Positions 8,385 to 15,892 of a DNA stretch of 64,000 nt are shown here, piece by piece; within the stretch, counting starts at the first letter, position 1, and every line of letters begins with the position of its first letter. This DNA comes from Myxococcales bacterium. GTDB lineage: Bacteria; Myxococcota_A; Polyangia; Polyangiales; Polyangiaceae. The notes beneath the pieces are model-generated. The model did no database searches. It worked only from the letters and a program-made list of their open reading frames with translations, and was not told where the DNA came from. The translations under genes were made by a program, and so were the position numbers. Where the stretch lies: assembly GCA_016703425.1 (NCBI GenBank), contig JADJCA010000001.1, positions 372,001-436,000 on the forward strand, given 5' to 3'.

Positions 8385-9659
8385 ATGGCGAGCGTTGTGG
8401 TGGTCGGCGCCCAGTGGGGCGACGAAGGAAAAGGCAAGGTCATCGACCTTCTCACCGAGAAGGCCGACATGGTCGTTCGATTCGCCGGCGGTCCCAACGC
8501 CGGCCACACGCTGGTGGCGGGCGGCGAGAAGGTGATCGTCCGGCTCATACCGAGCGGGGTCTTGCGGCGCACGCGGTGCGTCCTCGCCCAGGGGATGGTC
8601 ATCGACCCGCGCACCCTCCACGACGAGATTCAGACGCTCGAGGCGCGCGGCTACTTGAAGAACGACGAGCTCGTCGTGTCGGACCGCGCTCACTGCATCT
8701 TGCCCTTGCACGTGGCCATCGACACCATGCGCGAACAGGGCGCTGGCGCCATCGGAACAACGAAACGCGGCGTCGGTCCCTGCTACGAAGACAAGATGGC
8801 GCGACGCGGCGTCCTTATGGGCGCGCTCCGCGATCTGTCGGTGCTCCGCGGCCTCATCGAGCGCTTGACCGACGCTTGGGCGCCGGTCGCATTCGCGGGC
8901 GGGGTTAAGCTTCCCACGGTCCAAGAGACGCTCGACGCCATGGCTCCTTCTCGCGAGCGCATCTTGCCGCTCTTGCGGTCAACGGCGGGCCTCGTCGACG
9001 CGTCGATCCGCGCAAAGAAGAACGTCTTGCTGGAAGGGGCGCAGGGGACCCTGCTCGACATCGATCACGGCACGTATCCCTTCGTGACCTCCTCCACGGC
9101 AACGGCCGGCGGCGCCTGCGCCGGCGCCGGCATTGGCCCCACGGCCATCGAGCACGTGGTCGGCTTGGCGAAGGCCTACACGACTCGCGTCGGTGGCGGC
9201 CCGTTCCCAACCGAGTTGACCGATGCCGTTGGTGAGCGGCTCCGGTCCGTCGGTGCCGAGTTTGGCTCGGTGACTGGGAGGCCCCGCCGCACCGGCTGGC
9301 TCGATCTCCCGGCGCTGCGCTACGCGGCGCGCATCAACGGCCTCTCGAGCCTCGCCGTGACGAAGCTCGACGTGCTCACCGGCTTCTCCGAGTTGTCGCT
9401 GTACGTCGCGTATGACACGCCGGAAGATCGCACCACAAAGTTTCCCATCGACGCGCTGGACACGGCGAAGCCTGTCTACAAAGCGATGCCCGGCTGGTCC
9501 GAGCCGCTCGATGCGGTCCGAACACTCGCGGACCTGCCCAAGGCGGCTCGCGCCTACCTCGACCGAATCACCGCCGAGACCAGCGTGCCGCTGGGCATCG
9601 TCAGCGTCGGCTCGAGCCGCGACGAGACGATCTTGCTGTCGCATCCGTTCGGGCCCTAG
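8385..9659 (+). CDS. purA: Adenylosuccinate synthetase
   Basis: Catalyses the GTP-dependent joining of IMP and aspartate, the first committed step from IMP to AMP. The 424-residue protein is full length. Visible landmarks are the GTP loop GDEGKGK near residue 12, NAGHTL with the catalytic His, TTKRGVGPCYEDK for IMP binding, EGAQGTLLDIDHGTYPFVTS, GPFPTEL and GRPRRTGW. The start ATG fits the family N-terminus (ASVVVVGAQWGDEG). No dedicated regulatory leader is obvious in the 104 bases before it. Confidence 0.97.
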   Translation: MASVVVVGAQWGDEGKGKVIDLLTEKADMVVRFAGGPNAGHTLVAGGEKVIVRLIPSGVLRRTRCVLAQGMVIDPRTLHDEIQTLEARGYLKNDELVVSDRAHCILPLHVAIDTMREQGAGAIGTTKRGVGPCYEDKMARRGVLMGALRDLSVLRGLIERLTDAWAPVAFAGGVKLPTVQETLDAMAPSRERILPLLRSTAGLVDASIRAKKNVLLEGAQGTLLDIDHGTYPFVTSSTATAGGACAGAGIGPTAIEHVVGLAKAYTTRVGGGPFPTELTDAVGERLRSVGAEFGSVTGRPRRTGWLDLPALRYAARINGLSSLAVTKLDVLTGFSELSLYVAYDTPEDRTTKFPIDALDTAKPVYKAMPGWSEPLDAVRTLADLPKAARAYLDRITAETSVPLGIVSVGSSRDETILLSHPFGP

Positions 9660-9722
9660 CGGAGCGGGGCCGCGGGCCGAGAGCAGGCCCAGGCGCTCGC
9701 TTCGGTAGGCTAGAATGGGCGG

Positions 9723-10637
9723 GTGCTCCTCGCTGCCATCGGCGTCGTCGTTGTCTTAAGCGCCCAAGCGACCGGCTACGGACGCGCGCCCGACGAGTGC
9801 GCGCCGCCGCCGCTAGAGGGGGGGCGCAGCGCGGTCGTTTGGCAGCGCGTGAAATCGCCACCGCTCCGGCGTTATTGCGAGCGCGTTGCCGGAGGTCTTT
9901 CGAAGCTCGCGTCCGAGCCGGGAATGCCCAACGAGGCACTGCGCGCGGCGCTTGAGGCCGAAGACATTCTGCCCGGTCGCGCCCCCGCGAAGGTCCTCGA
10001 GGCGCGCGCGCACCTTCGCCTCGACCACGCGCCTTTGGCCTACGCGGCACTCCGCGAGGCCATGGCCCGCCGAGAGCGGAGCCTCGATGATCCGCCTGCG
10101 CTCTTAGCTTTGGCTCGGGCCGCGGCGCGCACAGGCCACGGCGCCGAAGCGCTGCAAGCCTACGGCGCGCTCCTCGCGAGCGCCGACGCGTTGCCCCCCG
10201 CCGAGCGCTCGGCGGCGTACGTCGAGGCCGGCATGTTGCTCTTGGCAGCAGGACCGAGCCGCTTGGCCGACGCCGTCGTCACACTTCGGCAAGCGCGCCG
10301 CGTGGCCACCGGCGACCTCCAACTCGTAGCCACGGTCGCTCTCGCCCTCGCGTTGGACCGCAGCGGCGATGCGCGCGAAGCCCGCGCCATCCTGGACGAA
10401 CGTACGCTCGCCGGCGCCGACGACGCCATCGACGCTGCGCGCGCGAAGCGACACCTCGGGCCATCAACCACGGAGCCGGAAGCCCTTGCGCTGCGGGCCA
10501 TGAGCCTCGAGGGCCGGCCGATGGCCCAATCGCGAGAGGCGTGGCGGAGCTACTTCGATGCCGCGGTCAACTCACCGTGGCGCGGCCACGCCAAGGAAAA
10601 GCGGGACCGCAAGGATGCGGCGCGGGGAGCCAAATGA
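9723..10637 (+). CDS. Secreted TPR-like protein
   Basis: A 304-residue protein starting at a GTG, with a short hydrophobic N-terminus (LLAAIGVVVVLSAQA) that looks like a signal peptide or anchor. The rest is Ala/Leu/Arg-rich helical hairpins in TPR style (LARAAARTGHGAEALQAYGA and LALALDRSGDAREARAILDE). No catalytic motif is present. A TAGAAT hexamer lies at 9711-9716, so close to the GTG that the transcript may be leaderless. The stop overlaps the next gene's ATG (ATGA), suggesting the two TPR proteins are made together, perhaps as periplasmic scaffolds. Confidence 0.75.
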   Translation: MLLAAIGVVVVLSAQATGYGRAPDECAPPPLEGGRSAVVWQRVKSPPLRRYCERVAGGLSKLASEPGMPNEALRAALEAEDILPGRAPAKVLEARAHLRLDHAPLAYAALREAMARRERSLDDPPALLALARAAARTGHGAEALQAYGALLASADALPPAERSAAYVEAGMLLLAAGPSRLADAVVTLRQARRVATGDLQLVATVALALALDRSGDAREARAILDERTLAGADDAIDAARAKRHLGPSTTEPEALALRAMSLEGRPMAQSREAWRSYFDAAVNSPWRGHAKEKRDRKDAARGAK

Positions 10638-11635
10638 CGCGGCACCGTTGGCCGCTCGCCGCGCTGCTCGCGTTGTCCACGACCCTTTGGGCCGCATCGG
10701 CGCGCGCCGATTCGAAGCCCGACGTCTGGGCGCGGGCGAAGGAACCGAGCGTCGGCGCTCAGGCTCGCCTGCATCGTGAGGTGTCCGGGTGGCGCCGGAC
10801 AGCCAGCGCGACCCGCAGCTTCGGCGAAGTGGTGTTGCTTCGCGTGCGCGAGGCCTTGGAGCGAGCCGATGTGGAACACACCGGCGACGCTCGACTGCGC
10901 TTCGACCTCGGAATTGTCTACGAAGAGCTCGGTCTCTACAACGACGCGGTCCGCGTCCTTGAAGCCGCCCTGACGCTCGCGCCGGAGCACCCTCTTGCCG
11001 ATGACGCCTACTGGCACTTGGCGCTCAGCTACGCCAAGCTCGATCAGCCCGCCCTTGAGCGCGCGACCTACCTGCGCTTCCTCGCCCACGCCACGTCGCC
11101 CGAGCAGCGCGGCGTGGCATCGCTCAACCTCGCAGAGACGGAGATGCGGCTCGGGCGGCTCGGCGACGCCATCGCGGCCTACCGCGCAGCGATGGACGGC
11201 GCCAAACGCCTCCCGACGGCGTGGAACAACTACGTGTTGGCGCAGTGGGGCCTAGTCGTGGCCCTCGATCGCTACGGTGACGCTCGCGCCGCGCAGCGCG
11301 AAGCCGAGGTCGCCATGAGGCTCGATCCGGGAAAGCGGTCCATCAGCGATACGGAGAAGACCTTCTTCGTGCCGGCCTATGAGCGCTCCTGGTACCTCGC
11401 GCTCGGCGACGCGGCGCAAGCACGCATGGCACGCGACGCCCGGGCAGCGCTGCGGTTCGCGGAGCAGGCGGAGAGTCACTTCGCGGACTACGTGGCGCGC
11501 GCCACCGAACGTGACCGATGGCGCGAACTCGCGGTCCGCCGCCTGGCGGCCGCAAAGAAAGAGCGCCTCCGGCTCGTCAAGAAAGTGCACGCTACGCCGG
11601 CTCCGGCAAGGGACGCGGAAGACCCGGTATTCTAG
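10634..11635 (+). CDS. Periplasmic TPR protein
   Basis: A 333-residue protein with a clear signal peptide (PLAALLALSTTLWAASARA, cleavage after ARA) and at least four tetratricopeptide-like helix pairs, for example RFDLGIVYEELGLYNDAVRV and AYWHLALSYAKLDQPALERA. The C-terminus becomes basic (KKERLRLVKK). The start is the ATG overlapping the previous stop. TPR proteins serve as docking platforms; with its coupled upstream partner it may form a small periplasmic complex. No partner is identifiable from the neighbourhood. Confidence 0.8.
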   Translation: MTRHRWPLAALLALSTTLWAASARADSKPDVWARAKEPSVGAQARLHREVSGWRRTASATRSFGEVVLLRVREALERADVEHTGDARLRFDLGIVYEELGLYNDAVRVLEAALTLAPEHPLADDAYWHLALSYAKLDQPALERATYLRFLAHATSPEQRGVASLNLAETEMRLGRLGDAIAAYRAAMDGAKRLPTAWNNYVLAQWGLVVALDRYGDARAAQREAEVAMRLDPGKRSISDTEKTFFVPAYERSWYLALGDAAQARMARDARAALRFAEQAESHFADYVARATERDRWRELAVRRLAAAKKERLRLVKKVHATPAPARDAEDPVF

Positions 11636-11654
11636 GACGACCTCGTCGGGCAGC

Positions 11655-12653
11655 TCAGAACCAGCCGCTCACGCCAGCATGCCCAAGGCCTAGCGAGGGG
11701 CGGACGCCAGCGCTCGCCGGGCGAGCCTTGGGCTGCATGAAGAACAGGACCCCACCAGCGGCGAGGCCCACGGCTCCGACGACGAGGCTGACGTTGGCGA
11801 TCAGTTGCTGTGACTTCCCTTTCGACACGTCGGAAGCTGGGTCGGTCGAGCACCGGCCGTCAGGACAACGCGCCGCGAGGTCGTCGTGCGTGCTCTTCGA
11901 CATGCTGCCGGCGATGGCAAAGCCCGCGATGCCGACCACGCCAACGGCGCCAGCAGCGATGGCGTAGGGCATGAGGTTGGTAGGCCCCTCACCTTGGTTC
12001 GAAGGCGCCTCAACGCGCGCCGAGGCCGGCGCGGCATCGCCCGTGGGGGCGAGCGTGTCGACGTCGACGGGCAACTCGGAGGTTTGTCCCGACGTGAGGC
12101 TCAGCACGTGGGTCGCGGGCGCGCGCCCTGGCGACTCGACGCGTATCTCGGTGGCGCCCGGTTTTGCGGGAATCGGCTCGGCCCAACCGGCGCGGCGAAT
12201 CTCCTCGCCCGCGACCACGAGCCGTGTTTCGGGTTTTGCGTTTTGGATTCGCACCGTCACAAAGGCTAGGCGACCCTTGAGGCCCGAACGCTCGTCGGCC
12301 GCGGCGTCGGCGGCCTTCACATAGCGGTTGTCAACGCGCGCCTGCTCCCGCGCCTCGACCTCGGCGCGACCGAGCTCAACGTACGCCTCGACGTCTCGGC
12401 CGAGTTGCACGAGGGCCCGCGCCAAGTAGAGGCGCGAATTCGGGCTGGCCACGATTTCATGAGAAGCGCGAAACTCCGCGAGCGCTTCTTCAAAACGCTT
12501 GGCGTCGAACAGCTGTCGACCGCGAAGGAAGCGCGCCTGCGCTTGCTCGCGCTGCACCGACGTAGCGGCCCCCGGGTCGACGCCGGCGGCATGCGTTGGC
12601 GATGCGAGTGTGAGCGCGCTCGCGACGGCGAGCGCTCGAAGCGCGTGACGCAT
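11655..12653 (-). CDS. Secreted TPR/PEGA-like protein with two C-terminal hydrophobic segments
   Basis: A 332-residue protein. Residues 1-23 form a signal peptide (ALRALAVASALTLASPTHAA). TPR-like helices follow (ARFLRGRQLFDAKRFEEALA), then a beta-rich stretch resembling a PEGA domain (EPIPAKPGATEIRVESPGR). Two hydrophobic segments come next (AIAAGAVGVVGIAGFAIAG and LIANVSLVVGAVGLAAGGVLFF), separated by a Cys-containing loop. The layout is common in myxobacterial genes next to Ser/Thr kinases. Its ATG overlaps the pseudokinase stop (TGATG), so it is very probably translated from the same message and may be its periplasmic partner. Confidence 0.8.
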   Translation of the reverse strand: MRHALRALAVASALTLASPTHAAGVDPGAATSVQREQAQARFLRGRQLFDAKRFEEALAEFRASHEIVASPNSRLYLARALVQLGRDVEAYVELGRAEVEAREQARVDNRYVKAADAAADERSGLKGRLAFVTVRIQNAKPETRLVVAGEEIRRAGWAEPIPAKPGATEIRVESPGRAPATHVLSLTSGQTSELPVDVDTLAPTGDAAPASARVEAPSNQGEGPTNLMPYAIAAGAVGVVGIAGFAIAGSMSKSTHDDLAARCPDGRCSTDPASDVSKGKSQQLIANVSLVVGAVGLAAGGVLFFMQPKARPASAGVRPSLGLGHAGVSGWF

Positions 12654-14623
12654 CAGATGCCTTCCGGTTCGTAGGAACGAGTGACCTTGCGTGGTGGGCT
12701 TTTTGCGGGAGCGACGCTGCGAGGCGTCGCCTCTGGAGTTCGCGGAGGAGCCGCACTCGGCTTGGATGCCGGAGAAACGCTGACGCGCGGCGCGTCGACG
12801 GGCGGGGCAACGTCGGGAAGACTGCGAGCAACGTCGGTGTCCTCCCGAGGCGCGTCGACGGGCGGGACCGCCTGGAGCGCCTGCGGCACCGGCGCTGTCA
12901 TCGCCGGCGGCACCACGCTGGCAGAGCCGACACGCCGCGCGAACGCCAGCCCGCTAATGACCAGCACGAGCAGCGCCACCGAGAGGAGCGCGGCGACGAT
13001 TCCGCGTCGCCGCGGCGCGGGGGACGCTGCGTCCTCCGCAACCGCCGGAAGCAAGAGGGGCGCAGCGGGCGCCGGTGACGCTACGGCGAGGGCGACGGCG
13101 TGGGGCTGGACCGGCGGAAGCTCGCGGGACGCCGGCGCCGACGCCGCAGCGGCCGAGACCTCCGACATCGCGGCGACGGCGGGAAGCGGTGCCTCTGGCG
13201 CCGGCAGAGGCACGGGCAACGCCGCGGCCGGCGGCACAGACTCGCTGGTCTCTACCTCGATGGAAACATCAACGGGCGCGATGCCTGGTGCCGTCGGGCG
13301 CCGCACGGGAGGCGGAGGCTTGCGCGGAGCGGCGGGCTTCGCCGGCGAGACGGCCGCAACCTTCGCCGCCTCGCGCGACCGCGAGTCGGTCGCGGCTACC
13401 GCTATGTTGGCTTCCGGCGACGGACCCGCGTCCGGCAGGTACGTGCGCGCTTCGACCGTTTGGCCCTCGAACACTCGGTTCTCAGCGGTCGGCGTGACAG
13501 GCTTTAAGACCTTGGTCGCGGCCGTCGCCGAGAGGTTCGGATCGCTCTTTCGAGGCGGCGTTGCGCGCTGCGACGTGACTTCGTCGTCCGGGTGCGCTTT
13601 CCCTTCGCCGTCTCGCGAGGCATGACCAGCGAGCTGCGGCGCGGCCGCGGGCGACGGTCCCGCCGCGCGGATTGCGCCCGAGCTCGGCGACATGGAACGG
13701 TGAAGGCCCGACGACGAGATGGCGGCGGGTTGACCGAGGCGGCGCATGGCCAGCGCCTCTTCCGCCAAGGCCTCCACGGTGCGACCGACACGCGTCGTCG
13801 CCGCGAGGCGGGCCTGCGAAACGAGGCGTATCGCCGAAGCGAAGTCGCTCGCCGCCTCGGGACGGTCGCTTGGGTTCACCGACAGGCCGCGCATCACGAT
13901 GTCGACGAGCGGCTCGGCCCAGGCCGCGCGCACCACCGGCCGCGGCATCGGCCCCGCGAGCTGCCGCGCGAGAATCGCCGAGACGTCCGCGTTGCCGAAC
14001 AACGACGCCCCGGACAGCACTTCCCAGAGGAGAACCGCCGCCGAGTAGAGGTCGGCGCGGTGGTCCGCCGTTCCGTCCGAGAGGAGGATCTCGGGCGCCG
14101 CGTAAGCGGCCGGCACGCGCGCGCTCGGTTGGCGGAGCAGGCCCACCAGGCGAGTGTGACCATCGACCCCAACGAGCATCTGATTGGGGCCCAGGGCGCC
14201 GTGGACGAAGCCCTGAAGGTGCAGCGCGCTCAGCGCAGCAAACACATCCAACTGGATGCGCAGCTCAACGGCGAGCGAGAGAAACTGCGTGCCCCGCTTC
14301 AGCTCCGTGCTCGCCAGCTCGGACAGCCACTCGCCGGTCACCGCCGCGCTCGTGACGAGGATGAAGTCCTTGTCGTGCGCGACGTCTATGATCCGCGGCA
14401 GATGCGGGCTCACGATGGGCCGCATGAGAGCGACGCGCGCTTCGAGCTCTTCGCGCTCGGTCGCGTTCAGGCGCCCGAGCACAAGACGCTCCACGAAGAG
14501 CTCACGGGTGTCGGTCCCGGAGCGCGCGAGAACGCGCTCGTGCCCAGCGGTGCTCGCGAGGCGCCGTATCACGCGCAAATGACCGAAGCCATCGCCGCTC
14601 TCTGTCCCCACGGTGGACACCAA
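12653..14623 (-). CDS. Transmembrane pseudokinase (degenerate Ser/Thr kinase)
   Basis: A 656-residue protein with a kinase-like N-terminal domain (about 12-280) that has lost its catalytic parts. The Gly-rich loop is not recognisable, the beta3 Lys region reads FVERL, the HRD-LKPxN loop reads HGALGPNQ, and DFG is VGL. The structural APE (AAPEILL) and the later Asp (HRADLYSAAVLLWEVLSG) are kept, so the fold is probably intact. A long Ala/Pro/Ser linker, one membrane helix (AALLSVALLVLVISGLAFA, about residue 560) and a short extracytoplasmic tail follow. It likely acts as a phosphorylation-independent scaffold or sensor. It is coupled to the TPR/PEGA-like gene. Confidence 0.85.
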   Translation of the reverse strand: MVSTVGTESGDGFGHLRVIRRLASTAGHERVLARSGTDTRELFVERLVLGRLNATEREELEARVALMRPIVSPHLPRIIDVAHDKDFILVTSAAVTGEWLSELASTELKRGTQFLSLAVELRIQLDVFAALSALHLQGFVHGALGPNQMLVGVDGHTRLVGLLRQPSARVPAAYAAPEILLSDGTADHRADLYSAAVLLWEVLSGASLFGNADVSAILARQLAGPMPRPVVRAAWAEPLVDIVMRGLSVNPSDRPEAASDFASAIRLVSQARLAATTRVGRTVEALAEEALAMRRLGQPAAISSSGLHRSMSPSSGAIRAAGPSPAAAPQLAGHASRDGEGKAHPDDEVTSQRATPPRKSDPNLSATAATKVLKPVTPTAENRVFEGQTVEARTYLPDAGPSPEANIAVAATDSRSREAAKVAAVSPAKPAAPRKPPPPVRRPTAPGIAPVDVSIEVETSESVPPAAALPVPLPAPEAPLPAVAAMSEVSAAAASAPASRELPPVQPHAVALAVASPAPAAPLLLPAVAEDAASPAPRRRGIVAALLSVALLVLVISGLAFARRVGSASVVPPAMTAPVPQALQAVPPVDAPREDTDVARSLPDVAPPVDAPRVSVSPASKPSAAPPRTPEATPRSVAPAKSPPRKVTRSYEPEGI

Positions 14624-14720
14624 GAAGCCCTAGTCTAAACGACTTCGCGCGCGAGTACCGCCTCTTGCGGGTTTCGGCTATTGCCGGCGACGGTCAGCTT
14701 CGGACCACCGGCCGCGGCGG

Positions 14721-15782
14721 CTAGCGCAGCTGAAAAATAGGGTGCCCGCGCCACGCGGGGTGCTCGCGCAGGTCCGCCCACACTTCGCGCGCCGAGGTGT
14801 ACCTGTACGCGTCGCGGCGTCTTAGGAGCTTGGCGATCATGTCACCGAGGGGTGTGCCGATTCGCTCCGCCCGCTTTCGCGGCTCGCCCTCGGAGACGAT
14901 TCGCACGAGCTCCTGGTAGGGAAGCCCCGGCACTATGGCCGGCTCGCCGGTGACCATCCAGTAAAGCAAGAGGCCGACCTGGTAGAGGTCGCTCTGCTTG
15001 CTGGTATAGCCAGCGGCAACGACCTCCGGCGCCATGATGTTGTGATGGACGACGTTTGGACGAATCGCGACCGCGCCCCGAAGCTCATGACTGATCCCGA
15101 AGTCGCTGATCTTCACCACGGGACGGTCGCGCTGGCTGATGAGCACGTTGCCGGGGTGCAGGTCGTCGTGGACGATGTCGCTCTCGTGCAAGAACTGGAC
15201 GGCTGCGAGCAGCTGCCTCGCGAGCTCGACCACGAGGCCCTCCTGCATCGGGGCGCCGAGCATCGCGTGGAGCGGGTGATCGCAACGCTCGAGGGCGAGG
15301 AAGAAGAGGCTCTTTTCCTCGAACGCGTCGTGGATGTAGACGACGTTCGGGTGCCGGAGCGACATGAGGCGGCGGACCTCACTCTCCCATTCGTGCCGCA
15401 CATCCGCGTACGGCCTGTTGGCCGGGCGGATCACCTTGACCGCGTAGACTTGGTCAAAGGGGCCGACGCACTCATAGACGGCGCCAAAGACACCGGCGCC
15501 GATGACCGACCGCACCAAGTAGTTGCCGCGAGCCGACTGCAGCGTCGCGCCCGGTTGGGGCATGTGCACGGGCACGAACCCGGGGGGCGGCGGCGGCGGT
15601 GGTGCTGCGAACGACGGCCCGACGGGCGGCGGTCCGTAAAGGTGCGGCTGCGAAGTCGGCGGCAGCGGTCCCGTTGATGGCGCCGAGGGCGGTGCGCTTT
15701 GCAGCGAACCGCCAACGGGCGCGGGCAGGTCCGGGAGCTTCGGGAGCATCGGGCTCGTGCGCAGCCGCTTGTCGCCACTCAC
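14721..15782 (-). CDS. Serine/threonine protein kinase
   Basis: A 353-residue soluble kinase starting at a GTG. The first 80 residues are Pro-rich. The catalytic domain then shows GAGVFG, the ATP-anchoring Lys in YAVKVIRP, the catalytic loop VHDDLHPGNVL with Asp and Asn, and DFG in KISDFGISH, so it should be active, unlike the neighbouring pseudokinase. APE is present (MAPEVVAAG). No membrane helix is seen. It lies 97 bases upstream of the pseudokinase gene on the same strand and is divergent from the GH63 gene. Its substrate is unknown; the pseudokinase module is a reasonable candidate partner. Confidence 0.92.
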   Translation of the reverse strand: MSGDKRLRTSPMLPKLPDLPAPVGGSLQSAPPSAPSTGPLPPTSQPHLYGPPPVGPSFAAPPPPPPPGFVPVHMPQPGATLQSARGNYLVRSVIGAGVFGAVYECVGPFDQVYAVKVIRPANRPYADVRHEWESEVRRLMSLRHPNVVYIHDAFEEKSLFFLALERCDHPLHAMLGAPMQEGLVVELARQLLAAVQFLHESDIVHDDLHPGNVLISQRDRPVVKISDFGISHELRGAVAIRPNVVHHNIMAPEVVAAGYTSKQSDLYQVGLLLYWMVTGEPAIVPGLPYQELVRIVSEGEPRKRAERIGTPLGDMIAKLLRRRDAYRYTSAREVWADLREHPAWRGHPIFQLR

Positions 15783-15892
15783 GCGTTCACTGTAACCCGA
15801 GTGTTCCGAACAATCAGAAGTTTCACGCGGCGCCGGGCCCTACCACGAGCGCCGCCGCCAACACCGCGCCAGACCGCGTAGCATCGCCGGCG

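Noticed and set aside
13592..14638. 348-codon plus-strand ORF
   Set aside because: Antisense to the pseudokinase, His/Arg-rich and without domain pattern.
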